DNA from: an uncultured Lachnospiraceae bacterium
Lineage (GTDB): Bacteria > Bacillota > Clostridia > Lachnospirales > Lachnospiraceae
Length of the DNA stretch: 33,020 nucleotides
Assembly: GCA_910584325.1 (NCBI GenBank)
Contig: CAJTZH010000024.1
Location: forward strand, 1-33,020
Reading direction: 5' to 3'
Each line of letters starts with the position of its first letter. Within the stretch, counting starts at the first letter, position 1. The position numbers were made by a program, and so were the translations under genes. Under the pieces are notes generated by a model. The model did not search any database. It was not told the DNA's origin and saw only the letters and a list, made by a program, of their open reading frames with translations. Positions 1-8,147 of this stretch are shown here, piece after piece.

Positions 1-46
1 GTCACTTGGCAGAGTGGCGGTTGTTGCTTTTCACAATTATCGTAAT

Positions 47-87
47 AAAAAGAAAACCGGTCAAATCAAACCCGACTTGACCGGCTT
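47..87 (-). terminator. Rho-independent terminator after the GGGtGRT gene
   Basis: An 8-bp perfect stem (57-64 with 77-84, arm CCGGTCAA) encloses a 12-base loop. On the minus strand it is followed by a T-rich tract (TTTTCTTTTT). It lies about 30 bases past the stop of the GGGtGRT gene and closes the long galM-to-GGGtGRT unit. The remaining bases 1-46 show no further feature that I can recognise. Confidence 0.85.
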
Positions 88-117
88 CCCATCTAAGCCA
101 TTCTGTGGCGTTTATTC

Positions 118-1128
118 TTAGAACTTCCCAGCCTTTGCTGCTTCCTCAATCGAAACGGCAACAGCCACCGTCATACCAACCATAGGATTGTTTCCTGCAC
201 CGATCAGACCCATCATCTCAACGTGTGCCGGAACGGAAGACGAACCTGCAAACTGCGCGTCGGAATGCATACGTCCCATCGTGTCGGTCATACCGTATGA
301 AGCAGGACCTGCCGCCATATTATCCGGATGAAGCGTACGTCCCGTACCGCCGCCTGACGCTACAGAAAAATACTTCTTGCCCTGTTCGATACATTCCTTC
401 TTGTATGTACCTGCAACAGGATGCTGGAATCTTGTAGGGTTCGTAGAGTTACCGGTAATGGAAACGTCAACCTTCTCCTTATGCATAATCGCAACGCCTT
501 CCGTTACGTCGTTCGCGCCGTAGCAGTTTACTGCCGCACGAGGTCCGTTGGAGTATGCCTTACGGAATACTTCCTTCACTTCGCCTGTTGCGTAATCCAT
601 CTCTGTCTCAACATATGTAAAGCCGTTAATTCTTGAAATAATCTGCGCCGCGTCCTTACCGAGACCATTTAAGATAACACGAAGCGGTTTCTGACGAACC
701 TTGTTTGCCTTTAACGCAATACCGATTGCGCCTTCTGCCGCCGCGAATGATTCATGTCCTGCAAGGAAACAGAAACAGTCTGTCTCTTCTTCCAGTAACA
801 TCTTACCTAAATTACCGTGTCCGAGACCAACCTTTCTCTGGTCCGCTACAGAACCCGGAATACAGAATGCCTGGAGTCCTTCACCGATTGCTGCCGCTGC
901 GTCCGCCGCCTTTTTGCAGCCCTTCTTGATAGCGATTGCCGCGCCGACCGTATATGCCCAGCACGCGTTTTCAAAACAAATCGGCTGGATGCCCTTAATC
1001 ATGTCGTATACATTCAGTCCGGCGTCCTTTGTAATCTTCTCCGCTTCCTCGATAGAAGCAATACCGTAACCGTTTAATACGGAATTAATCTTGTCAATTC
1101 TTCTTTCATATGATTCAAATAATGCCAT
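118..1128 (-). CDS. GGGtGRT family protein, function unknown
   Basis: A 336-residue protein of the family named after its motif, seen here as GGGTGRT at residues 259-265 and followed by LHPDN. The molecular function is not established. It has eight cysteines (51, 56, 71, 89, 118, 120, 202, 246), including a CFC pair at 118-120 close to GHES, and several glycine-rich stretches. No signal peptide or membrane segment is evident, so it is probably cytoplasmic. The start is an ATG behind GGAGGATAGCATA. It is the last gene of its transcription unit, 14 bases after a NifU-like Fe-S scaffold gene. That pairing is recurrent in clostridia as far as I know, and suggests a role linked to Fe-S clusters or a cysteine/sulfur ligand. 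That role is inference. Family assignment is confident. Confidence 0.85.
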   Translation of the reverse strand: MALFESYERRIDKINSVLNGYGIASIEEAEKITKDAGLNVYDMIKGIQPICFENACWAYTVGAAIAIKKGCKKAADAAAAIGEGLQAFCIPGSVADQRKVGLGHGNLGKMLLEEETDCFCFLAGHESFAAAEGAIGIALKANKVRQKPLRVILNGLGKDAAQIISRINGFTYVETEMDYATGEVKEVFRKAYSNGPRAAVNCYGANDVTEGVAIMHKEKVDVSITGNSTNPTRFQHPVAGTYKKECIEQGKKYFSVASGGGTGRTLHPDNMAAGPASYGMTDTMGRMHSDAQFAGSSSVPAHVEMMGLIGAGNNPMVGMTVAVAVSIEEAAKAGKF

Positions 1129-1142
1129 TATGCTATCCTCCC

Positions 1143-1847
1143 TTACTGTACTTCTTTGTCTGTTCTAGGGTCAATAATCTTAACAGCATCATCTACACGT
1201 CCGTACTGACCGGAAGCCTTCTCATATGCTGTGTTCGGGTCATCACCCTTCTTGATGAAGTCTGTCATCTTACCGAGAGAAACAAACTTGTAACCAATAA
1301 TCTGGTCTTCAGCGTCAAGAGCAATTCCTGTTACATACCCCTCCGCCATCTCAAGGTAACGCGGTCCTTTCTGGAGCGTACCGTACATGGTGCCGACCTG
1401 CGAACGAAGTCCCTTGCCAAGATCCTCAAGACCTGCGCCTACCGGAAGTCCTTCCTCGGAAAACGCGGACTGTGTACGTCCGTAAACAATCTGTAAGAAC
1501 AACTCTCTCATGGCTGTGTTAATTGCGTCACAAACCAAATCTGTATTTAAAGCTTCCATAACGGTAAGACCCGGAAGAATTTCTGCCGCCATCGCTGCGG
1601 AGTGCGTCATACCGGAGCATCCGATCGTCTCAACCAGAGCTTCCTGAATAATGCCTTCCTTAACATTTAACGTCAGCTTACATGCCCCCTGCTGAGGAGC
1701 GCACCATCCGATACCGTGTGTCAGTCCCGAAATGTCCTTTACGTCTTTATTCTTTACCCACTTTCCTTCTGTAGGAACCGGGGCTGCGCCATGATGAACG
1801 CCCTGTGCCACTGGGCACATTTCTTCAACTTCTCGTGAAATAATCAT
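1143..1847 (-). CDS. NifU/IscU-like iron-sulfur cluster scaffold protein
   Basis: A 234-residue protein resembling the NifU N-terminal (IscU-like) scaffold fold. The segment GCSGMTHSAAMAAEILPG (76-93) matches the IscU pattern around its second cluster cysteine, and GLTVMEAL follows as in that family. Cysteines are at 11, 49, 56, 77 and 106. It is longer than IscU/SufU and has an unusual C-terminal third (about 145-234) with no NifU thioredoxin-like domain visible. The start at 1847 is chosen because AAAGGAG sits just upstream. An in-frame ATG 22 codons earlier lies in the intergenic stretch and lacks this support. The 62-base gap upstream contains only weak promoter-like hexamers. It is followed after 14 bases by the GGGtGRT gene, its probable partner. 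No cysteine desulfurase is nearby, so it is not a standard isc/suf locus. Confidence 0.8.
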   Translation of the reverse strand: MIISREVEEMCPVAQGVHHGAAPVPTEGKWVKNKDVKDISGLTHGIGWCAPQQGACKLTLNVKEGIIQEALVETIGCSGMTHSAAMAAEILPGLTVMEALNTDLVCDAINTAMRELFLQIVYGRTQSAFSEEGLPVGAGLEDLGKGLRSQVGTMYGTLQKGPRYLEMAEGYVTGIALDAEDQIIGYKFVSLGKMTDFIKKGDDPNTAYEKASGQYGRVDDAVKIIDPRTDKEVQ

Positions 1848-1909
1848 TGTAAATCTCCTTTCTTTTATAAAAACACCTACGGGTATTTTCTCATAATACG
1901 ACAAAATAG

Positions 1910-2569
1910 TCAACGTTTTTCAACCACTTCGCCCTGCTTTTTATAAATGCTTTTTTGAGGGACAAATCCCCTCACGCCAGACAGCGGATAAATGTTGCTC
2001 TCCCGTCCGATGACCGTACCGGGATTTAAAATGCTTCCGCATCCGACCTCCACATTATCGCCTATCATGGCGCCGAATTTCTTCAGTCCCGTCTCTATTT
2101 TCGTTCCGTTTACATGGACGCAGACGAGCGTCTTGTCGGATTTCACGTTCGACGTGATGGAACCTGCTCCCATATGCGCCTTATAGCCGAGAATGGAATC
2201 GCCGACATAATTATAATGAGGAACCTGTACTTTATTGAACAGAACCACATTTTTCAGTTCCGTGGAATTTCCGACAACGGCACCCTCGCCCACAATCGCG
2301 TTTCCACGGATAAATGCACAGTGCCTTACTTCCGCGTTTTTCCCGATAATACAAGGTCCCGTGATACTTGCCGAAGGCGTCACGGATGCGCTTTTCGCAA
2401 TCCATATATTCTCCGAAACCTGATTGTATTCTTCTGCTGAAAGCGTTTTTCCAAGTTCCATAATAAACGGACCGATTTTCGGAAGCGCTTCCCACGGATA
2501 GGTCAGCCCCGTAAACAGCTCCTTTGCTATCGTCTCGTCCAAATCATATAAATCCTGAATCTCAACCAT
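1910..2569 (-). CDS. GlmU-like left-handed beta-helix acyltransferase (no uridylyltransferase domain)
   Basis: A 219-residue protein made largely of hexapeptide repeats (about 55-200), forming a left-handed parallel beta-helix. The stretch VPHYNYVGDSILGYKAHMGA resembles the acetyltransferase part of GlmU, with His118 at the position of the GlmU catalytic histidine. The N-terminal 50 residues are not a nucleotidyltransferase: no GXGTRM-type motif is present, so any label of pyrophosphorylase would be misleading. It starts 11 bases after glmS, behind AGAGGT, and is probably translated from the same mRNA. This context suggests acetylation of glucosamine-1-phosphate or another amino sugar downstream of GlmS. 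A different acyl acceptor is equally possible. The fold is confident and the substrate is not. Confidence 0.75.
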   Translation of the reverse strand: MVEIQDLYDLDETIAKELFTGLTYPWEALPKIGPFIMELGKTLSAEEYNQVSENIWIAKSASVTPSASITGPCIIGKNAEVRHCAFIRGNAIVGEGAVVGNSTELKNVVLFNKVQVPHYNYVGDSILGYKAHMGAGSITSNVKSDKTLVCVHVNGTKIETGLKKFGAMIGDNVEVGCGSILNPGTVIGRESNIYPLSGVRGFVPQKSIYKKQGEVVEKR

Positions 2570-2580
2570 TTTAAACCTCT

Positions 2581-4401
2581 CTATTCTACCGTCACTGATT
2601 TTGCAAGATTTCGCGGTTTATCCACATCGCAGCCTTTGAGTACCGAGGTATAATAAGCAATAAGCTGCAGAGGAATTGCCGCAACCGCAGGCATTAAAAT
2701 CTCGTCAACTTCCGGCAGCCTGATGATGCAGTCAGCAACGCTCTCCTCCACATCAAGCGTTTCACTGCAGACAAGAACTACCATCGCGCCTCTTGCCTTC
2801 ACTTCCTTAATATTGCTTATCGTCTTTTCAATCAGACTCGTCTGCGTCGCCACGGCAACAACCGGCATCTGGTTCGTCACAAGCGAAATCGTCCCGTGTT
2901 TTAATTCTCCTGCCGCGTACGATTCCGAATGAATGTAAGAAATTTCTTTTAACTTTAAAGACCCTTCCATACTCAGCGCGTAATCGAGCCCTCTTCCGAT
3001 ATAAAGAAGACTGTCCGCATTCATAAGACGCGCCGCCGTCTGCTGGCATACCGCTTTACAATTTAACGTTTTTTCGATATAATCCGGTATCACAAGCAGT
3101 TCACCGACATATTTTCTGCACTGCGCCTCATCAATTGCACCTTTCGCAAAAGCAATCTCAAACGCCAGAAGATACATTGCCGCAACCTGTACGGAATACG
3201 CTTTCGTTGACGCGACGGAAATCTCCGGCCCAGCGTTCGTGTACAGCACCATGTCCGCCTCTCTCGCAATGGAAGAACCCACCACATTGACAATGGCGAG
3301 CGTCTCGGCTCCTAATTTTTTCCCGAGTTTTAGCGCCGCCAGCGTATCTGCTGTTTCACCCGACTGGGAAATGACAATCAGCAAATCGCCCTCACCGATT
3401 AACGGCTCACGGTAGCGGAACTCCGACGCGATATCCACAATCACCGGCACTCTCGCCAGCTTTTCAATCACATATTTTCCGACCATACCTGCATGCATCG
3501 CCGTACCGCAGGCAACCACAAAAATCTGGCGGTATTTGTTTAACTTCTCCACGGTTAAACCGGTCTCGGAAAAATCAGGCATGCCGTCCTTCACACGGGG
3601 ACTTACCGTCATCTTGACCGCGTTCGGCTGTTCATGGATTTCCTTTAACATAAAATGTTCATATCCGCCTTTTTCCGCGGCGTCAATATCCCACGTTGCC
3701 GTCTGCAGTTCCTTTGTGAGCACATTTTTCCTGGTATCATAAATCGTAACGCCCTGCTCGGTAAGTTCACAGATTTCATCCTGCTCAATCAGGTAATAAT
3801 CTCTTGTATATTTGAGAATTGCCGGCACATCAGACGCGATAAAATTCTCGTTTTCACCGACGCCTACAATCAGTGGACTGTCTTTTCTCACCGCATAAAT
3901 TTTGCCGGGAAAATCGCGAAAAATAATTCCCAGCGCATAAGAACCCTCTATCTCGGAAAGCACTCTGGCAATCGTTGCAAGCGGCTCGCCGTCATAATAA
4001 TAATCAAGAAGTTTTGCTACGGTCTCCGTATCCGTCTCGCTCTCAAAACCGTACCCTTCCTTTATCAGAAAATTTTTGATTTCCTTGTAATTCTCTATAA
4101 TACCGTTATGGACGATAGAAATCCTCTTATTGCCATGAGGATGAGAATTGATATCCGAAGGTTCCCCGTGCGTTGCCCATCTCGTATGACCAATACCGCA
4201 GCGGCCGTCCGGCTTCCCCTCTTTATTCATCTTCTCCACCAAATCAAGAAGACGTCCCTTTGTCTTTGAAACTTTTATCATATTCCTGTCAAACACCGCA
4301 ATTCCCGCCGAATCATATCCGCGGTACTCGAGCTTTGACAATGCGTCCACCAGCACATCCGTACAGTTTCTTTTCCCCACATATCCGACTATTCCACACA
4401 T
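2581..4401 (-). CDS. glmS: Glutamine--fructose-6-phosphate aminotransferase (isomerizing)
   Basis: A 606-residue enzyme that makes glucosamine-6-phosphate from fructose-6-phosphate and glutamine, the committed step to UDP-GlcNAc for peptidoglycan and other glycans. The N-terminus is MCGIVGYVG: Cys2 becomes the nucleophile of the class II glutaminase domain (about 1-220) after Met removal. Two SIS sugar isomerase domains follow, with SQSGETADT in the first and HGTISLV and the C-terminal KPRNLAKSVTVE in the second. The start at 4401 is preferred over an in-frame start nine codons earlier because the nucleophile must be residue 2 and AGGAGG precedes this ATG. Only 10 bases separate it from the upstream GGDEF gene, so the glmS ribozyme found upstream in many Firmicutes cannot be present here. 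Regulation must act through the upstream promoter or otherwise. Confidence 0.97.
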   Translation of the reverse strand: MCGIVGYVGKRNCTDVLVDALSKLEYRGYDSAGIAVFDRNMIKVSKTKGRLLDLVEKMNKEGKPDGRCGIGHTRWATHGEPSDINSHPHGNKRISIVHNGIIENYKEIKNFLIKEGYGFESETDTETVAKLLDYYYDGEPLATIARVLSEIEGSYALGIIFRDFPGKIYAVRKDSPLIVGVGENENFIASDVPAILKYTRDYYLIEQDEICELTEQGVTIYDTRKNVLTKELQTATWDIDAAEKGGYEHFMLKEIHEQPNAVKMTVSPRVKDGMPDFSETGLTVEKLNKYRQIFVVACGTAMHAGMVGKYVIEKLARVPVIVDIASEFRYREPLIGEGDLLIVISQSGETADTLAALKLGKKLGAETLAIVNVVGSSIAREADMVLYTNAGPEISVASTKAYSVQVAAMYLLAFEIAFAKGAIDEAQCRKYVGELLVIPDYIEKTLNCKAVCQQTAARLMNADSLLYIGRGLDYALSMEGSLKLKEISYIHSESYAAGELKHGTISLVTNQMPVVAVATQTSLIEKTISNIKEVKARGAMVVLVCSETLDVEESVADCIIRLPEVDEILMPAVAAIPLQLIAYYTSVLKGCDVDKPRNLAKSVTVE

Positions 4402-4411
4402 AATACTCCTC

Positions 4412-6124
4412 CTATAAGCACTGTTCAAATATCCGGTCCAGAATCCGGAAGAAATGCATATCCTCTAAGTTCCATGTATTCCGTATCACAACGGACTCGT
4501 AACTGATGACAAATGTCTTTTTGCTCTTTGCCAAAAGTTCATGGTGCATCAGGGATAACACGCCCTGACTGCATAATTTTTCATAGATTTGCGCATTTTT
4601 CTCTTCAAACGCCTTTATATTATTTACGACCAAAACACCTTTCTCATACATCTTTTCTAAATTTTCATCAATAATATATTCTATGGTATCCGCAGCAAGC
4701 TTCTTGGAAAGCAGCTTATTTCCGCACTGCGCTACTACGGACAAATCCGTTTTATTATAAACAATAATCCGCTCCACACCAAAATAATCGACGATATCAT
4801 TTAAAATATTATCTAATGGATATCCTTCGCCGCACAGTACCATATCCGTAATCTTACAGATAACCTCGCTCTTTTCCATCCCTTTGCGGCTGATAATTCC
4901 GATATTTTTTATGCCTGACTGTAAAATATCCTCTACCGGTCCGTGTTTCCCCAGATTATAAATAATATAGCGGTTCTTCCCTTTACTCTTCGCGCGGTAC
5001 AAAAGATAATCCGCCAGATGAAACAGCGTATCAAAATCCTTGGCATTATCAGGATACATCGAAATACCGATAGACGTTGTAATGTGAAATCCGTCTACCG
5101 CGTCGGAATACGCCGTGGCAATATTATTTTTAATGCTGCGCAGAATAACACGAAGCTGGTCCTCATTTTCAAATGTATCAAAGACAATGAAAAACTCATC
5201 GCCGCCGATTCTCCCCGTCTTGCCGATTCCTTTCACCTGCTCCGCAATAATAGCCGCGCACTTTCGCAGCACATCATCGCCTTGCGCATGTCCGTAGTTA
5301 TCGTTGACATTTTTAAAATCGTCGATGTCGATAATCGCCAGAGCGGTCTTTTGTTTCGCCACATCAATCCTTCTCTTGGCATAACCGGTAATATCCTCTT
5401 TCAAAATCAGACCTGTCAGCTGGTCGCGGCGCACAGCCTCTCCCGAAGACAGTGTCTGCGGATTACCGATATGACCTACCGTCTTTACATGCACACCGTC
5501 TACATAAATGGCAGTTCCCGTTACCATCACATTTTTACCGCTGGCTTTACCTACAAAAGAACATTCGAAATTTCTCGTTCCGTTCTTCAAATCCACCATA
5601 AACTTTATGATTTTTTCACTGCATTCTTCCGTTAACGCTTCCGAAAGACGCTCCTGCAGTTCAAAAAGCCCCGTCTCACTCAGTACGCTTTTTCCGACGT
5701 CAAACTGGTAGCTGGTAATCAAATTCGTTTTACAGTCATACGAATAATAAACACTGGCATACTGCGCAAGAAGTGCATCCTTCTCCTTCACATCCAGTAA
5801 AAGCTGACAATACCCGTAAAAAAGCCGTTCCATCTCTATCATATGTATTCCGGTCTTATCCGAAGCTTCCTGTTGTATCAGCTGACAAAGCATCCTGTGA
5901 ATATCCCCGTTCTCCGCGAATACATCCAATACAAATATACTGCCGTATTCCTGCCTCTCCTCCATTTCCAAAAGCAGTTCCCTGGAATCTTCCGTCATCA
6001 TTCCGTCAAACGTATAATACAGCCTCTGTCCAAGAAAGGTATAAAAAGCAGCATTTGCCGTTACCACGTCATAATTTGAACGCTTATAAATTATCTCATA
6101 GATACTTTCCAACTGTTTTTCCAT
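4412..6124 (-). CDS. GGDEF diguanylate cyclase with PAS-like N-terminus and GAF-like C-terminus
   Basis: A 570-residue soluble protein. The GGDEF domain spans about 232-390, with DIDDFKNVND at 266-275 and an intact RIGGDEF (GGDEF at 307-311), so it is predicted to make cyclic-di-GMP from GTP. The RxxD inhibitory site that usually precedes the motif is absent (KGIG at that position), which suggests no classical product feedback. Residues 1-220 look like one or two PAS-type sensory folds, and 410-570 like a GAF-type domain; both calls rest on pattern only. No transmembrane segment or signal peptide is seen. The ATG follows AAGGTGGTTTTAT. It lies between topB and glmS with gaps of 11 and 10 bases, so it is co-transcribed with the GlcN-6-P synthase gene. 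Confidence 0.88.
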   Translation of the reverse strand: MEKQLESIYEIIYKRSNYDVVTANAAFYTFLGQRLYYTFDGMMTEDSRELLLEMEERQEYGSIFVLDVFAENGDIHRMLCQLIQQEASDKTGIHMIEMERLFYGYCQLLLDVKEKDALLAQYASVYYSYDCKTNLITSYQFDVGKSVLSETGLFELQERLSEALTEECSEKIIKFMVDLKNGTRNFECSFVGKASGKNVMVTGTAIYVDGVHVKTVGHIGNPQTLSSGEAVRRDQLTGLILKEDITGYAKRRIDVAKQKTALAIIDIDDFKNVNDNYGHAQGDDVLRKCAAIIAEQVKGIGKTGRIGGDEFFIVFDTFENEDQLRVILRSIKNNIATAYSDAVDGFHITTSIGISMYPDNAKDFDTLFHLADYLLYRAKSKGKNRYIIYNLGKHGPVEDILQSGIKNIGIISRKGMEKSEVICKITDMVLCGEGYPLDNILNDIVDYFGVERIIVYNKTDLSVVAQCGNKLLSKKLAADTIEYIIDENLEKMYEKGVLVVNNIKAFEEKNAQIYEKLCSQGVLSLMHHELLAKSKKTFVISYESVVIRNTWNLEDMHFFRILDRIFEQCL

Positions 6125-6135
6125 ATAAAACCACC

Positions 6136-8139
6136 TTATTTATAGTATTTTGACGATGCATTAAAATAGGATGACAGCTCACGCTGGTTATTCAGTCTTA
6201 AAACGCCTGCTGTCCTGTTCTGGATAAAGTTTCTAAGCTTCACCATATATTCCTCTTCCGTAATCGTCCCCTCCGCCACATACGTTAACCCCTTTTCCCA
6301 GCTTGCTGTAAGTTCCGGATTGAGCAAATGCCGGATGGAAGAGTCTACCACGTCATATATCATTTCCCCCATCTGTGTAGGTGTAATCACCTGTGTTTTC
6401 TGATTGACGGCGATATATCTGATTGTATTGAGCTTCTTCAAAATCTCCGCTCTCGTCGCGCTTGTTCCGATTCCGCTTCCTTTTATCTGTGCCCGCAGTT
6501 CCTCATCCTCAATCAACTGTCCCGCGTTTTCCATCGCAAGAATCATGGAGCCGGAATTGTACCTCTTTGGCGGCGTCGTTTCACCCTCTTTTACAAACAG
6601 CTTGTCAACGTCGAGAGGTTCTCCTTTTTTAAGCTTATTTAACTCCGTTAAAAACGCTTCGTCCACCCCGACGTCCTCCGTCTGGTCTTCACTCCTTTTT
6701 TCAGCATTTTTCTTTAAGAAAGAATACTGTCCCCCGACTTTTAAATACCCTTCCGACAACATCACCTTGAAAGAAGAAAAGAACCGCTCCGTTTTCATGC
6801 GGGTTTTCATTGCTATTTTCTGATAGACGGCAGGTGGATAAAAAATACTTAAAAACCTTCTGACAATCACCTCGTATACTTTAACCGCCGTCGCCCCAAG
6901 CGTTCCCAGAGCCGAAAGTCCCTGCCCTGTCGGAATAATCGCGTAATGGTCCGTAATCTGCTTATCGTTACAGTACCGTGTGGACGCTATCTTCTGGTAG
7001 GCACCGCCGTTTAGTATCTCTTTTGCGAACTCCCCGCCTGTCGAATACGCGGTCAGTCCTTTTAAATTCTTACTGATTTCTTTGCACACTGCCGTTGAAA
7101 GCACTCTCGCGTCTGTTCTCGGATACGTAACGAGCTTTTTTTCATAGAGTTCCTGAACGATTTTTAACGTCTCGTCAGGACTGATTTTAAATAATCTGGA
7201 GCAGTCATTCTGAAGCTCCGCCAGATTATATAAAAGCGGTGGATTTTTATTTTCCTTTTTCTTTTCAATTTCCTCGATAACACCCCCGGCAGGTTTCTCT
7301 TCCTCCAAAAATGCTATCAGCTCATTCGCTTTCTCTCTCGTCTTAAAGCCGTTTTCTTTATACAAAAACGGCGTTCCGAAATATTTCGAACCTTCTACTG
7401 CCCGCCATTCTCCCTCAAATTCATGTTCTCCGATTTTCATGCCTGCCAGTACACGGTAAAACGGCGTCTTGACAAACGCGCGGATTTCGCGCTCCCTTCT
7501 GACGACCATTCCCAAAACACAGGTCATTACCCTGCCCACGGAAATCACAGCGCGTTCCTGCTTCAGATAAGAGGCTACACTTTGTCCGTACTTGAGCGTC
7601 AAAAGTCTTGAAAAATTAATGCCCATCAGATAATCTTCCTTGGCACGAAGATACGCCGAAGCCGATAAATTATCGTACTCTGATTCATCTTTGGCATTTC
7701 TGATTCCTTTGAGGATTTCCTCCTCCGTCTGTGAGTCAATCCAGACACGCTTTCTGTTTTTGCCCGCCACGCCGGCCATCTGCTCCACGAGCCGGTAAAT
7801 ATATTCTCCCTCGCGCCCCGAGTCTGTACACACGTAAATCGTATCTACATTCTCACCGGTCAGAAGCCTTTTTACAATCTCAAACTGCTTGCTGACTGCC
7901 GGAATCACTTCGTACCGGAATTCGTCAGGTATGAAAGGAAGCGTATTAAGAGACCAGCGTTTAAGCGCAGGGTCATATGCCTCCGGATAACTCATCGTCA
8001 CCAGATGTCCAACGCACCATGTTACAATGGAATTATCTGATTCCAGATATCCGTCCCTTCTTAAAAAATTCTCTTTCAGCGCCTTGGCAAACTCCTGTGC
8101 CACACTGGGCTTTTCTGCTATATAAACTGACTTTGACAT
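6136..8139 (-). CDS. topB: DNA topoisomerase III (type IA)
   Basis: A 667-residue type IA topoisomerase, which cuts one DNA strand through a tyrosine to decatenate or relax DNA. The Toprim domain starts at the N-terminus (EKPSVAQEF, 9-17). The active-site tyrosine is Tyr339 in LVTYPRTDAR. VGRVMTCVL (201-209) corresponds to the VGRVQTPTL segment of the family. Length is close to E. coli TopB and there are no C-terminal zinc fingers, which favours TopB over TopA. The Toprim acidic motif reads DSGREGE at 106-112, where family members usually have DxDxE, so the second aspartate is glycine. The start at 8139 is chosen because AGGAG precedes it and the protein then begins with the family N-terminus. 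An in-frame extension of 26 codons would run back into the upstream gene. Confidence 0.93.
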   Translation of the reverse strand: MSKSVYIAEKPSVAQEFAKALKENFLRRDGYLESDNSIVTWCVGHLVTMSYPEAYDPALKRWSLNTLPFIPDEFRYEVIPAVSKQFEIVKRLLTGENVDTIYVCTDSGREGEYIYRLVEQMAGVAGKNRKRVWIDSQTEEEILKGIRNAKDESEYDNLSASAYLRAKEDYLMGINFSRLLTLKYGQSVASYLKQERAVISVGRVMTCVLGMVVRREREIRAFVKTPFYRVLAGMKIGEHEFEGEWRAVEGSKYFGTPFLYKENGFKTREKANELIAFLEEEKPAGGVIEEIEKKKENKNPPLLYNLAELQNDCSRLFKISPDETLKIVQELYEKKLVTYPRTDARVLSTAVCKEISKNLKGLTAYSTGGEFAKEILNGGAYQKIASTRYCNDKQITDHYAIIPTGQGLSALGTLGATAVKVYEVIVRRFLSIFYPPAVYQKIAMKTRMKTERFFSSFKVMLSEGYLKVGGQYSFLKKNAEKRSEDQTEDVGVDEAFLTELNKLKKGEPLDVDKLFVKEGETTPPKRYNSGSMILAMENAGQLIEDEELRAQIKGSGIGTSATRAEILKKLNTIRYIAVNQKTQVITPTQMGEMIYDVVDSSIRHLLNPELTASWEKGLTYVAEGTITEEEYMVKLRNFIQNRTAGVLRLNNQRELSSYFNASSKYYK

Positions 8140-8147
8140 CACTGCTC

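Noticed and set aside
1848..1913. A promoter for the NifU-like/GGGtGRT pair
   Set aside because: TTGACT and TATTAT are present on the minus strand but overlap at wrong spacing; the only alternative pair needs a 19-base spacer, so support is too weak to annotate.
4402..4411. A glmS ribozyme ahead of glmS
   Set aside because: Only ten bases separate the genes and they hold the ribosome site; there is no room for the ribozyme outside coding sequence.
3655..5635. Plus-strand open frames of 200-230 codons opposite glmS and the GGDEF gene
   Set aside because: They are antisense to genes with clear catalytic motifs, have no ribosome sites and no recognisable family. The same applies at 14390-15055 and 23497-24102.
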